DNA from: Candidatus Omnitrophota bacterium
GTDB taxonomy: Bacteria; Omnitrophota; Gorgyraeia; 1-14-0-20-64-10
Assembly: GCA_023248155.1 (NCBI GenBank)
Contig: JAHFFE010000002.1
Location: forward strand, 1 to 42,262
Direction of reading: 5' to 3'
Length of the DNA: 42,262 bases
Shown here: positions 19,299-29,019 of the stretch, piece by piece
Layout of the letters: each line of letters opens with the position of its first letter
How positions within the stretch are numbered: the first letter of the stretch is position 1
Notes under the pieces: model-generated
Databases searched by the model: none
Told to the model about the DNA's origin: nothing
The model's input: only the letters and a program-made list of their open reading frames with translations
Position numbers and translations under genes: made by a program

Positions 19299-20569
19299 GC
19301 CGGTTTTTCCTCCAGCGAATAGCCGGCTGCCGTTTGCAGTTTCCAGTAAAGGCGCCGTGCCTCGTACGCCATCTGCGTCACTTCACGGCGCGAATCCTGC
19401 AGTGTTTGCAGCGCGGCCAGCACTTCCAGGTTGTTCACCAGATTTAAGCGGTATTCCTTAACCTCATATTGATAGGTTTCATCGGTTGATTCGAGCGCTT
19501 CTCTCAGCGCGCGCAGGCGGCGCAGCGCTCCTTCATACTGCGCATGCGAATCCAGGATCTCGTGCAGGGCGGTCCTCCGCGCCTGCCTCAGCGTAATCTC
19601 GGCCTGGCGCAGTTCCGAAGCCGCTTCTTTGTTGGCGCCTAAAGCGCTGCCGCCCTGAAAAATCGGAACTTTCACATTTAGCGAAGCATCCCATTTGACA
19701 TCCTCTGCGGCGCCGGATCGTTCAACGTAATAATTACCGTCGGCGTTTACGGTCGGGAAATATTGCGCGCGCGCGACCGTTTTTTGCTGCTGCGCGATTT
19801 GGACTGCTTCTTCGGCTGCTTTCACGTCGGGCCGAAGATTGGCCCGCGAAAGATAGTTTTCTTGCGCCGGAACGGCCGGCAGGTTAGGGCCGGGATTTTG
19901 CAGTTCACCGATCGCATCCAAGCCGGTTAAAAACTGCAGCAGCTGCGCGACGACCGTTTCCTGATTTTGAACCGTTTCCCATTCGGCTTCCACGCGGTGC
20001 AGTTGCGCTTGCGCGGCCACGACCTCACTGACGCGCGAGCGGCCCAGATTTTCGCGCTGTTGAAGTTCCCGAAGCCGTTCTTTTAAGGTTTCCCGGATCG
20101 TATTGAGGATGTCCAGTTGTTCCTGCTGTTCCAGCAGCAGGTAGAATGCGTCCGAAACATCGACCAGCAGCAATTGTTCAGCCCGTTTTTTCTCCTGTTC
20201 CAACTGTTTCTTTTCAAGGCGGGATCCTTTGAGCGCTGCGAATTCCTTGAATCCTGAAAACAGCGGCTGACTGAAACTGAATTTCCGTTCGGGAAGGCTT
20301 TTGCGCGTGAAAGGGGAATTACCGCTTCCATCTTGCCGTTTGTCGATCGAGGAAAACGAAACGCGCGGTAATAGGCTCGAGAACGCTTGCAGCAAGCGCC
20401 CTTCGGTTTCCGTGATTCGCTCCGACCGCAGCGCGACTTCCTCGCTTTGCTTAATAGCCATCCGGTAGCAGTCCTCCAGCGTCAGCGGCTTTGTCGGTTC
20501 CGCGGCAGCGCTTGAGCCGATCATCAGCAGCGCGATCAATCCGGCCGCTATTTTTGATGGGCTGCGCAT
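19295..20569 (-). CDS. TolC-family outer membrane efflux protein
   Basis: LTLEDCYRMAIKQSEEV; LRPDVKAAEEAVQIAQQQKTVARAQYFPTVN; long coiled-coil repeats. Confidence 0.92.
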   Translation of the reverse strand: MRSPSKIAAGLIALLMIGSSAAAEPTKPLTLEDCYRMAIKQSEEVALRSERITETEGRLLQAFSSLLPRVSFSSIDKRQDGSGNSPFTRKSLPERKFSFSQPLFSGFKEFAALKGSRLEKKQLEQEKKRAEQLLLVDVSDAFYLLLEQQEQLDILNTIRETLKERLRELQQRENLGRSRVSEVVAAQAQLHRVEAEWETVQNQETVVAQLLQFLTGLDAIGELQNPGPNLPAVPAQENYLSRANLRPDVKAAEEAVQIAQQQKTVARAQYFPTVNADGNYYVERSGAAEDVKWDASLNVKVPIFQGGSALGANKEAASELRQAEITLRQARRTALHEILDSHAQYEGALRRLRALREALESTDETYQYEVKEYRLNLVNNLEVLAALQTLQDSRREVTQMAYEARRLYWKLQTAAGYSLEEKPA

Positions 20570-21009
20570 CAGCGGGCCTCCCGCGAAAGGATCGCGGCCA
20601 CTTTTTCGAGCGTGGCGATATACTGCTTTCGTTCCAGCGCTGATAAATGCCCAAAAACGCGCATCAGCTGTTTTTTCTTTTCGTTCCAGACCGATTCGAA
20701 CAGCTGGCGTCCCTTGGGGGTGATTTCCAGGCGGATCATCCGCCGGTCGTTCCGGTCGTCGATGCGGCGTACCCAGCTTTGGGCCACCAGCCGGTCCGTC
20801 AGTCCTGTGGCTGCCGGGCGCGAAATTTTTAGGAAACGGGCCAATTCATTGGTGGGGCAGCCGTGATGCTCGGCAATATATTCCAGCGCCCAGAGCTGCG
20901 GCAGCGTGATTTTTCCGCGCGATAAAGGGTTCGATTCGCGTCGCGCAAATCCGCGCATCAGCTGCGGCAGCAGCACAATCATTCGTTGTCCGAACGGCTC
21001 GATATTCAT
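20569..21009 (-). CDS. MarR-family transcriptional regulator
   Basis: ITLPQLWALEYIAEHHGCPTNELARFLKISRPAATGLTDRLVAQSWVRRIDDRNDRRMIRLEITPKG: winged-helix MarR signature. Confidence 0.94.
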   Translation of the reverse strand: MNIEPFGQRMIVLLPQLMRGFARRESNPLSRGKITLPQLWALEYIAEHHGCPTNELARFLKISRPAATGLTDRLVAQSWVRRIDDRNDRRMIRLEITPKGRQLFESVWNEKKKQLMRVFGHLSALERKQYIATLEKVAAILSREAR

Positions 21010-21036
21010 CTGTTTTTTTTGGGTAGATAGTTTACC

Positions 21037-21046
21037 TAGTTAACTA
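21037..21046. promoter_or_regulatory. Candidate MarR operator
   Basis: Perfect 10-bp palindrome TAGTTAACTA just downstream of the marR -10. Confidence 0.6.
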
Positions 21047-21058
21047 TTAATCAATAGA

Positions 21059-21088
21059 ACTATAGCATTTGTTCGGCCGGGTCGTCAA
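21059..21088 (-). promoter_or_regulatory. Promoter of the marR-tolC-RND-SGNH operon
   Basis: Minus strand TTGACG (21088-21083), 18-bp spacer, TATAGT (21064-21059). Confidence 0.65.
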
Positions 21089-21093
21089 GTCGC

Positions 21094-21123
21094 TTGAATC
21101 AAGGGCCTTTCCCCGGCTATCAT
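21094..21123 (+). promoter_or_regulatory. Promoter of the Yip1-like/otsA/otsB operon
   Basis: TTGAAT (21094-21099), 18-bp spacer, TATCAT (21118-21123). Confidence 0.5.
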
Positions 21124-21139
21124 AGAAGGGATGGCACCC

Positions 21140-21664
21140 ATGAAGACAGACTCCCTTGTTGGCCGCATGGCCGGTGTTGCCCGCCTTCAGCCGGAGGTTT
21201 ACCGGCGGATTTTGTCGGATCCTTCGGCAGACCGGCAGGCGCTGCTCGTGGTTATTTTATCCGGTCTCTGCGCCGGGCTGGGCATCCTGGATCAGGTCGG
21301 CCCGGAAGGGGTTTTGATTGGAACGCTGCTGCTGGTTGTGCTCTGGTATTTTCTTGCCTGGTTTGTGCGCTGGCTCGGCCCCAAATTTTTTTCAGAACCA
21401 GAAATGACAATTCCCGGTCAGAAAGCGCTTCTTCGCGTGCTCGGTTTTGTGAATGCTCCCGGTATTCTGCGCATTCTTGCGGTATTCCTCAACATTGCGC
21501 CCGTCATTTATGTCATTGTGATCACCTGGATTTTGGCTTCCACGGTGCTGGCGGTTCGACTCGCGTTCGGCTATGAAAAAATCTGGCATGCCGTCGTCGT
21601 TACATTATTGGGCTGGTTCGCACAAGTGCTGATCATGCAGGCGCTTTTTGTGATGGGCGGCTGA
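21140..21664 (+). CDS. Yip1-like multi-pass membrane protein (alternative ATG at 21131)
   Basis: About five hydrophobic segments; GAAGGG 9 nt before ATG 21140; Yip1 assignment by general pattern. Confidence 0.65.
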   Translation: MKTDSLVGRMAGVARLQPEVYRRILSDPSADRQALLVVILSGLCAGLGILDQVGPEGVLIGTLLLVVLWYFLAWFVRWLGPKFFSEPEMTIPGQKALLRVLGFVNAPGILRILAVFLNIAPVIYVIVITWILASTVLAVRLAFGYEKIWHAVVVTLLGWFAQVLIMQALFVMGG

Positions 21665-21665
21665 G

Positions 21666-23402
21666 ATGACCGGTTTTCAGTGGGTTCTGGCTTCTGCGCT
21701 CGGTTTTTTGATCGCGCTGGTATGGGTTCGTCGCGTACTGAGGCGTCTGGTTGTCTGGATCAAGCGCCTGCGCTCCGGGGAACTTATTCCGGCCCCGGTT
21801 CCTCTTTGGAGTTTTTTCTGGCCGGTGGCGAATGAAGCGGCCAAGATGGGCAAAGATCTTTATGAAGCGCGCCGAATTGCCGAGCAGGAGGCCCACTTGC
21901 GCTGGAAGGGCCAGTCCCGCTGGACCCCGGAACGCCTGAAAAATCATGTACAGGTTCTTCTGCATGGCCGCCCGTTTGTTTTAATCGCCAACCGGGAACC
22001 GTATACCCATGTGCGCGATGGCGGAAAGATCCGTTGCATCATGCCGGCCAGCGGATTGGTGACTGCTGTGGAGCCGATCCTGCGCGCCTGCGGCGGCACC
22101 TGGGTTGCCACTGCCTCCGGCGATGCCGACCGGGAAACAGCCGACGCGCACGGCCGGCTGGCGGTTCCGCCCGATGATCCGGCCTACACGCTGCGGCGGC
22201 TTTGGCTGACCGAAGAAGAAGAAGAAGGCTACTACTACGGTTTTTCAAACGAAGGGCTCTGGCCGCTCTGCCACATTGCCCATACGCGTCCCATCTTTCG
22301 CATCGAGGATTGGCAGCAGTATAAAAAGGTGAACCAGAAATTCGCACGGGCCACGCTCGACGAACTGGCCGGCACCAAAAACCCGTTCGTGCTGATTCAG
22401 GACTATCATTACGCGCTGCTTCCGAAAATGATCCGCGACGAGCGGCCCGACGCGCGCATTGCGCTGTTCTGGCATATTCCGTGGACCAGTCCGGAGGCGT
22501 TTGCGATCTGCCCCTGGGCGCGAGAAATTTTGCAGGGAATGCTGGGTGCCGATCTGATGGGGTTTCACATTCAGTCGCACTGCAATAATTTTCTGGAAAC
22601 GGCTGAGCGCTTGCTTGAGGCGCGCATCGACTGGGATCAATTTGCCGTTAACCGGTCCGGCAGTAAAACCGTTGTGAAACCGTTTCCGATCAGCATTGCC
22701 GAAAGTACGCTGCGCGGCCGCGGCGAGGAACAAACTCCGGCCTCTGCGCGCGAAGAGGTGTTTAAGCAGCTGGGCATGAACGTCCAGTGGATGGGCGTGG
22801 GCGTCGACCGGATCGACTACACCAAAGGGATTGCCGAGCGGTTCCGCGCGATCGAGCGGTTTCTGGAGAAATATCCGGAATTCCAGCGGAAGTTTTCATT
22901 CGTCGAGTTGGGAGCCCCCAGCCGGACCGGCATCAAGCGATACAACGATCTGGGTCAGGAGCTGCAGGATGAGGCGGACCGCATCAACGCGCGGTTTCAG
23001 AAGTCCGGATGGAAACCGATTATCTTTTTGAAAGATCAGCACAGTCAGCAGACGATCACCCGTTTTTACAAGGCGGCCAACATCTGTCTGGTCACGTCGC
23101 TGCATGATGGAATGAATTTAGTCGCCAAGGAATTTGTCGCCACGCGCACCGACCGGCAGGGGGTTTTGATTTTAAGCCGTTTTGCCGGCGCATCACAGGA
23201 ACTGCGCGATGCGCTGCTGGTCAACCCGTATGATGTCGATGAGGGCGCCGAGGCGATTTACCGCTCGTTGACAATGACGCCCGAAGAACAAAGTTCGCGA
23301 ATGTCCCGCATGCATACCATTCTTGAAGAACACAATGTCTACCGCTGGGCCGCTGACATCATGACGGAGCTTAACCGGATCCATCCGGACGATTCTTTTT
23401 AA
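21666..23402 (+). CDS. otsA: Trehalose-6-phosphate synthase (GT20) with N-terminal membrane-anchor extension
   Basis: VLIANREPY, WVATASGDADRE, VLIQDYHYALLPKMIR, GVDRIDYTKGIAERFRAIERFL, SLHDGMNLVAKEFVA; N-terminal TM WVLASALGFLIALVWV. Confidence 0.93.
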   Translation: MTGFQWVLASALGFLIALVWVRRVLRRLVVWIKRLRSGELIPAPVPLWSFFWPVANEAAKMGKDLYEARRIAEQEAHLRWKGQSRWTPERLKNHVQVLLHGRPFVLIANREPYTHVRDGGKIRCIMPASGLVTAVEPILRACGGTWVATASGDADRETADAHGRLAVPPDDPAYTLRRLWLTEEEEEGYYYGFSNEGLWPLCHIAHTRPIFRIEDWQQYKKVNQKFARATLDELAGTKNPFVLIQDYHYALLPKMIRDERPDARIALFWHIPWTSPEAFAICPWAREILQGMLGADLMGFHIQSHCNNFLETAERLLEARIDWDQFAVNRSGSKTVVKPFPISIAESTLRGRGEEQTPASAREEVFKQLGMNVQWMGVGVDRIDYTKGIAERFRAIERFLEKYPEFQRKFSFVELGAPSRTGIKRYNDLGQELQDEADRINARFQKSGWKPIIFLKDQHSQQTITRFYKAANICLVTSLHDGMNLVAKEFVATRTDRQGVLILSRFAGASQELRDALLVNPYDVDEGAEAIYRSLTMTPEEQSSRMSRMHTILEEHNVYRWAADIMTELNRIHPDDSF

Positions 23403-24178
23403 TGGCAGAACCGGGTTCTCGTATTCCGGTAATTCTGTTTCTTGATTTTGACGGGACGCTGGTGCCGATCCGCGAACATCCTTCGCTGGTTTCGATGCCG
23501 GTTTCCAGCCGCCGGTTCTTGCAGAAGCTTTCCCGCGTCCCGGGTGTTCGTCTGGCGGTTGTCAGCGGCCGCGCGCTTTCCGATTTAAAGAAACGAACCG
23601 GCGTAAGCGGCATCTGCTATGTCGGGAATCATGGCCTGCAGATGGAAGGGGCCGGCGTTCGCTATCTGTACCCGGCCGTCCGTCGAGGGAAAAGAGTCCT
23701 TTCAAAAATCGCCCGTGAAATTCGTGCGGCTGTCGACGGTATTCCGGGTGTCTGGCTGGAAGACAAGCAGTTTTCACTGTCGCTGCATTTTCGGCAGGGT
23801 TCGGCCGCCGGAAAGAAAAAAGCGCGGAAATTATTTTTTGAAACGGTCCGTCCGTTTGTCTCCGCCGGGAAGGTGAAGGCTACCCAAGGCAAAGAGGTGT
23901 TGGAAGTCCGGCTGCCGGTTGGTTGGAATAAAGGCCGGGCGGTTCAATGGCTGCTGAAGAAATGGAGTCCCGGTCGTTCTGTTCCGGCTTGCGTGATTGC
24001 CGCCGGGGATGACCGGACCGATGAAGATATGTTTCGCGCGATCTCGCCGGGAGGAATTTCCATTTTGGTGGGGGGGCCGGGTGTGGCCACTCGCGCGCGC
24101 TACCGCGTGAGTACTTCGGCCGGGCTGTACCGTTTTCTAAAAGAGCTTCAGCGCCAGCTTCTTCATTCCAGCCGTTAG
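23402..24178 (+). CDS. otsB: Trehalose-6-phosphate phosphatase
   Basis: LFLDFDGTLVPIREHP; AVVSGRALSDLKKR; GNHGLQMEG; AAGDDRTDEDMF. Confidence 0.94.
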   Translation: MAEPGSRIPVILFLDFDGTLVPIREHPSLVSMPVSSRRFLQKLSRVPGVRLAVVSGRALSDLKKRTGVSGICYVGNHGLQMEGAGVRYLYPAVRRGKRVLSKIAREIRAAVDGIPGVWLEDKQFSLSLHFRQGSAAGKKKARKLFFETVRPFVSAGKVKATQGKEVLEVRLPVGWNKGRAVQWLLKKWSPGRSVPACVIAAGDDRTDEDMFRAISPGGISILVGGPGVATRARYRVSTSAGLYRFLKELQRQLLHSSR

Positions 24179-25210
24179 AGGCAGTTTCTGCAGTTGATCA
24201 ATCTCCACCCAGCGTGTCTGCAAATAGCCGTTTAAACGAACGGTCGGGTTCTTGGCAGTACACCGGAATGCTTCAATTTCCAGATCGCGGTGCGACAGCA
24301 CTTGCCGCTGTGTTCCGGCCGGTGTCAGGCCGGTGACGCGAATCCCCAGCTTTTCCTGAAGCAGTTGCCGCAGAGAAGCCTGTTTCTCAGTGTTCTCTAA
24401 AAGGACTCCTCCCGGAAATTCCCATAAACCGGGCAGCAGATTTTCCATCGGCCGGCGCGCGACCAATACCGATCCGTTCTTTTCCAGGATTCCGCAGAGA
24501 TAGCGGATTGTTTTCCGTCCGGCCGGTTTTTTTGAAGGCGGGATTTTTTCCTGCCAGCCTTTGATGCGGGCGATGCAGTCGTCTGCGATCGGGCAATGCG
24601 GACAGTCCGGCTGCCTCGGCGTGCAGAGCGTGGAGCCCAGGTCCATCAGCGCCTGATTATAATCGCCGGCGTTGCGTTGTGGAACATGGCGGTCAGCCAG
24701 ATCCCAGAGTTGTTTTATCACGGATGTTTCGCGCGGATTTCGTGTGATGCCGAAGTAACGGCAGAAAACGCGGATCACGTTGCCGTCTACGACGGCGGCC
24801 GGCCGGTCATAGGCGATGCTGGCGATTGCTCCGGCGCTGTACCGGCCGATACCCGGCAGCTGCCGGAGACCTTCCACCGTGTCCGGGATTTTCCCGCCAT
24901 AGTGCGCCGTCACTTCGCGCGCCATGGCGTGCAGATTTCGCGCGCGCGAATAATAGCCGAGGCCCGACCAGGCGTCGAGCACCGCGGTGTCCGGAGCCTG
25001 CGCCAGCCGTTTTACCGTCGGGAATTTCTTCAAAAACCGATGGTAATAGGGAATGACCGTATTCACCTGGGTCTGCTGAAGCATCATTTCGGAAATCCAG
25101 ATCGCGTACGGATCTTTCGTGCCGCGCCAGGGCAGATTTTTCCGCGTTGTTTTCAGCCGGTACCAGCGCAGCAGCCGTTGTTGAAAAGAGGGCAGGCTCC
25201 CCTTGATCAT
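24137..25210 (-). CDS. mutY: A/G-specific adenine glycosylase
   Basis: LPWRGTKDPYAIWISEMMLQQTQVNTVIPYY; LPGIGRYSAGAIASIAY; Fe-S Cys motif CTPRQPDCPHCPIADDC; C-terminal NUDIX-like domain; ATGA overlap with upstream gene. Confidence 0.95.
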   Translation of the reverse strand: MIKGSLPSFQQRLLRWYRLKTTRKNLPWRGTKDPYAIWISEMMLQQTQVNTVIPYYHRFLKKFPTVKRLAQAPDTAVLDAWSGLGYYSRARNLHAMAREVTAHYGGKIPDTVEGLRQLPGIGRYSAGAIASIAYDRPAAVVDGNVIRVFCRYFGITRNPRETSVIKQLWDLADRHVPQRNAGDYNQALMDLGSTLCTPRQPDCPHCPIADDCIARIKGWQEKIPPSKKPAGRKTIRYLCGILEKNGSVLVARRPMENLLPGLWEFPGGVLLENTEKQASLRQLLQEKLGIRVTGLTPAGTQRQVLSHRDLEIEAFRCTAKNPTVRLNGYLQTRWVEIDQLQKLPLTAGMKKLALKLF

Positions 25211-25989
25211 GGTATTTTCGCCGTTGGTAGAGATAATAATCCCGGCAGCGTCTGCCATACGGACTCTTCCAGTCCCGGCAGTCCATAATTCGGGAACCGG
25301 CCCGCCTGGGCGGGCTGGTAAGTTCCAAACATCCGGTCCCAGAATGGAAAGATAAACCCGTAATTGGAATTGGTTTCCTCCGGTTGATCCGAGTGATGCA
25401 GCCGGTGGATGTCGGGCGTCACGATGATGCGGCCTAACAGCGAACCGGCCGTCGGCGGCAGCGCAATATTGCCGTGCTGAAAGATCAGGATCATTCCCAG
25501 AATTAATTCATAACAAATCCACTGGCGCAGTTCGACGCCCAACAGCGGAAGCACAATAATTTTTATCAACGAAGAGAACAAGACCTCTCCAAAATGAAAA
25601 CGGTACGCGGTTGTCGCGTCCAGTGTTCGTTCGCAGTGGTGAACCCGATGAAATTTCCAAAGAAACAGCGTTTTATGCATACAGCGGTGCCATGCATAGG
25701 CCCAAAGATCCAACAGCAGAAACGCGGCCAGCGTGCGCACCAGCGGCGGCCAGACAACCCAGTGCAGAATGCCGAACTGTTGCGCTTCGGCCCAGACAGC
25801 GGCGGCGCGGCTTAGGAACGCGATGCCATAAACCAGAATAAATCCGTTGAGAAGTCCCAGCCCCAGATTACAAGCAGCGTGGTTCAGGCGCGGCTGTCGT
25901 GCAGGTAAAGGAAAAAATGGAATGACCGATTCAGCCCAAAAACAGAGTGTTAAAACCAGAAGCTGGAACGGAAGGACCCAGCTTTCCAC
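25207..25989 (-). CDS. Sterol desaturase/fatty-acid hydroxylase superfamily membrane protein
   Basis: Histidine boxes HRCMH, HRVHH, HRLHH in a multi-TM protein. Confidence 0.88.
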   Translation of the reverse strand: MESWVLPFQLLVLTLCFWAESVIPFFPLPARQPRLNHAACNLGLGLLNGFILVYGIAFLSRAAAVWAEAQQFGILHWVVWPPLVRTLAAFLLLDLWAYAWHRCMHKTLFLWKFHRVHHCERTLDATTAYRFHFGEVLFSSLIKIIVLPLLGVELRQWICYELILGMILIFQHGNIALPPTAGSLLGRIIVTPDIHRLHHSDQPEETNSNYGFIFPFWDRMFGTYQPAQAGRFPNYGLPGLEESVWQTLPGLLSLPTAKIP

Positions 25990-25994
25990 GGCTC

Positions 25995-26378
25995 TTACCG
26001 TTCCTCGAGCCCCAGCACTCCGTAAGGACAGCTTTCAGCGGTATGGAGGTAGGTGCCGTCTTTGGCGGGCGGCAGAGGCGCCGTGAACAGTTCTCCGACT
26101 CCGCAGACTGCGCGCGATGCCGTTTCGCGTACTCCGCGGCCAACCCCTTTGATAACGCCGTTGTTTTGTTTTGCGGCGATGAAAGGCTGATGGAAAAGTT
26201 CTACCCAGCAAAAGGCCACATTTGAAAGTCCACGGATAAATTGTCCTGACAATTTGGTGACATAGTCATCGGAGGAAGCGGCCTGGCAGATCGACATCCC
26301 CCGGCAGTAGCCTTCGGCAGGGAGAGCCAGTACGCAGAGGCCGCCCAGCACGATCCAAAGCAGAATTTTTTTCTTCAT
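25995..26378 (-). CDS. Putative exosortase-associated protein, TIGR04073-like
   Basis: Signal peptide plus YVTKLSGQFIRGLSNVAFCWVELFHQPF and GVIKGVGRGVRETASRAVCGVGELFTAPLP; recognised by pattern only. Confidence 0.6.
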   Translation of the reverse strand: MKKKILLWIVLGGLCVLALPAEGYCRGMSICQAASSDDYVTKLSGQFIRGLSNVAFCWVELFHQPFIAAKQNNGVIKGVGRGVRETASRAVCGVGELFTAPLPPAKDGTYLHTAESCPYGVLGLEER

Positions 26379-26770
26379 TCCGCGCTCATGACCGTAACCC
26401 GCTGTACGCGGCGCTGCTCGTCCTGCTTCTCGGAAGCCGGCGCGTTGATCTGGCGGATTAATGAGCGGTCTTCGTCGGACATTCGCGTGAAAGAGATCCC
26501 CACCTGGTATTGGCCGTCGCCGGTGCGCGGGATTGAATGAACCACGCGGCCGATGATCGACATGGTGCCGGCTGTTCGCTGAGGAAGCGGCAGTGACGAG
26601 CGCTGGAATTTCATATCCAGCACGACACCCCACGGAATCGCCTTGTTGCTGATCAAGCCGAGGCCGTATTCGCTGATGTCGTACAGAAAAGCATGGATCG
26701 ATGCGGCGTCGAATGGAACTGACGGCGCCGATGCGTCCGGCTGAATTTCTACCTGAACGGGAATCGACAT
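26375..26770 (-). CDS. PilZ-like domain protein
   Basis: ISEYGLGLISNKAIPWGVVLDMKFQ... VGISFTRMSDEDRSLIRQI, characteristic of PilZ; ATGA overlap with downstream gene. Confidence 0.65.
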   Translation of the reverse strand: MSIPVQVEIQPDASAPSVPFDAASIHAFLYDISEYGLGLISNKAIPWGVVLDMKFQRSSLPLPQRTAGTMSIIGRVVHSIPRTGDGQYQVGISFTRMSDEDRSLIRQINAPASEKQDEQRRVQRVTVMSAE

Positions 26771-26824
26771 AACAATTATGATTCTACATCTAAAGACGCT
26801 GGAGTGGGATAAAATAAGGGCGGT

Positions 26825-28765
26825 ATGGAGAAGCCAACACCCCCTAAAACAATTGAAGATCTTTTGCGCGAAGAGAGGCTGTTCCAGCCTTCTGAGGAGT
26901 TCCAGAACAAGGCCAACAGCGCCAATCCCGCTGTTTATGAAGAAGCGGCGAAGGACCGGTTCAAATTTTGGGAAGAATGGGCCGGCCAGCTTCACTGGTT
27001 TCGCAAGTGGGACAAGACGCTGGAATGGGAACTGCCGGATGCGCGCTGGTTTGTCGGCGGAAAAACCAACATTGCCTACAACTGCCTCGACCGCCACCTT
27101 CCGAAACGGGCCCAGAAACCGGCGATCCTTTGGGAAGGGGAACCGGGCGATCAAAAAACTTTAACCTACGAACAACTTTTCCAGGAAGTCGGCCGTTTTT
27201 CCAACGCGCTTAAAAAACTGGGCGTTTGCACCGGCGACCGCGTCACGCTGTATATGCCGATGGTTCCGGAACTGGCCATCGCGATGCTGGCTTGCGCGCG
27301 TATCGGCGCGGCGCACAGCGTGGTGTTCGGCGGATTTAGTCCCGAAGCGCTGCGCGGCCGGATTGACGATTCGCAATCGAAGATAGTGATCACCGCCGAC
27401 GGCGGCTGGCGGCGCGGCGCTGCGATTCCGCTGAAACAGAATGTGGACGAAGCGATTTCCGGCGACTCTCCTGTGAAATCAGTGGTGGTTGTCCGGCGTA
27501 CCGGCCAAGCCGTTTTAATGAAACCAGGCCGCGATTTCTGGTGGCATGAACAGGTGGCCGGTCAGAGTCCTCGCTGCGAAGCGGAGCCGGTTGATTCCGA
27601 ACAGATGCTCTACTTGCTGTACACCAGCGGCACCACCGGGAAACCAAAAGGGATCGTTCATACGACCGGCGGATATATGGTCGGCTGTTATGCCACGGCC
27701 CGCTGGATTTTTGATTTGAAAGAAGACGATATCTATTGGTGCACGGCCGACATCGGATGGGTGACCGGCCATTCGTATGTGGTGTACGGCCCGCTGCTCA
27801 ACGGCGCGACCATTGTGATGTACGAAGGGGCTCCGAACCATCCGGAGAACGATCGGTTCTGGGCGATCATCGAAAAATACAAGGTTACCGTTTTTTATAC
27901 CGCTCCGACGGCGATCAGGACCTTTATGAAATGGGGCGAATCGTTCCCGCAAAAACATAACCTCTCGAGTTTGCGGCTGCTCGGGTCGGTTGGCGAACCG
28001 ATCAATCCGGAAGCCTGGATCTGGTACCGTCAAATTATCGGCGCGGGGAAATGTCCGATTGTCGATACCTGGTGGCAGACCGAGACCGGACATATCATGA
28101 TTGCGCCGCTGCCTGGCATCACGGCCCTGAAGCCCGGTTCAGCCACGAAACCGTTTCCCGGTATTGATGCCGATGTGGTGGACGAGCAGGGCAATCCGGC
28201 CAACTCCGGTTATCTGGTGATCAAATCACCGTGGCCGGGCATGCTGCGCGGCATCTACGGTGATCCGGAACGGTACCGATCCGTTTACTGGTCGAAATAT
28301 CCGCAATGGTACTTTACCGGAGACGGCTGCAAGAAAGATGCCGACGGTTATTTCTGGGTGCTGGGCCGCGTCGATGATGTGCTTAAAGTCAGCGGGCACC
28401 GGCTCTCGACGATGGAAATTGAAAGCGCGCTGGTCGATTATACCGATGTGGCCGAGGCGGCTGTGATCGGCCGCCAGGACCCGATCAAGGAAAATGCCGT
28501 CGTCGCTTTTGTGACCGTGAAAAACGGCGTTTCGGCCACGCCGGAACTGGGGAAAATACTCAAAGACCATGTTGTCAAAAAGATCGGTTCATTGGCCCGT
28601 CCGGACACAATTCTGTTTACGTCCGAGCTTCCGAAAACGCGTTCAGGAAAGATTATGCGACGGCTTCTGCGTGACATTGCCGAGGGCAGAGTACTGGGAG
28701 ATGCTACAACGCTGGCTGATCCGGCCGTTGTCGAATCACTGAAGAAAAACTACTCCGAGGACTGA
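26825..28765 (+). CDS. acs: Acetyl-coenzyme A synthetase
   Basis: [75 protein letters not shown]. Confidence 0.98.
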   Translation: MEKPTPPKTIEDLLREERLFQPSEEFQNKANSANPAVYEEAAKDRFKFWEEWAGQLHWFRKWDKTLEWELPDARWFVGGKTNIAYNCLDRHLPKRAQKPAILWEGEPGDQKTLTYEQLFQEVGRFSNALKKLGVCTGDRVTLYMPMVPELAIAMLACARIGAAHSVVFGGFSPEALRGRIDDSQSKIVITADGGWRRGAAIPLKQNVDEAISGDSPVKSVVVVRRTGQAVLMKPGRDFWWHEQVAGQSPRCEAEPVDSEQMLYLLYTSGTTGKPKGIVHTTGGYMVGCYATARWIFDLKEDDIYWCTADIGWVTGHSYVVYGPLLNGATIVMYEGAPNHPENDRFWAIIEKYKVTVFYTAPTAIRTFMKWGESFPQKHNLSSLRLLGSVGEPINPEAWIWYRQIIGAGKCPIVDTWWQTETGHIMIAPLPGITALKPGSATKPFPGIDADVVDEQGNPANSGYLVIKSPWPGMLRGIYGDPERYRSVYWSKYPQWYFTGDGCKKDADGYFWVLGRVDDVLKVSGHRLSTMEIESALVDYTDVAEAAVIGRQDPIKENAVVAFVTVKNGVSATPELGKILKDHVVKKIGSLARPDTILFTSELPKTRSGKIMRRLLRDIAEGRVLGDATTLADPAVVESLKKNYSED

Positions 28766-29019
28766 AGCGTAACCTCGAGTTCCGTGGTTTGCCACCAGAG
28801 CCAGCGGCCCAGAGGTCCCAGCCAGCTGATTTTTGAAAACGGAACTTTACTGACTGCGCGGTAGCGGGTCGCGCATCCGAGGCAGTGGCAGGGAATTCCC
28901 ATCGATTGCAGCGGTCCCTGCGTTGTCCGGTTGTTTACCAGCGTCATCGTCACCAGCCGCTGTCCGCACTGGGGGCAGAACCGTCCCGTTTTGTAAAATT
29001 GAAACAGCGAGTAAGCCAT
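28750..29019 (-). CDS. Small two-CxxC zinc-ribbon-like protein
   Basis: CPQCG...CHCLGC; start overlaps stop of the upstream DCC gene. Confidence 0.6.
   Translation of the reverse strand: MAYSLFQFYKTGRFCPQCGQRLVTMTLVNNRTTQGPLQSMGIPCHCLGCATRYRAVSKVPFSKISWLGPLGRWLWWQTTELEVTLQSSE

Noticed and set aside
26771-26824. Divergent promoter between PilZ-like gene and acs
   Set aside because: A TAAAAT-like -10 is present for acs but no convincing -35; not called.
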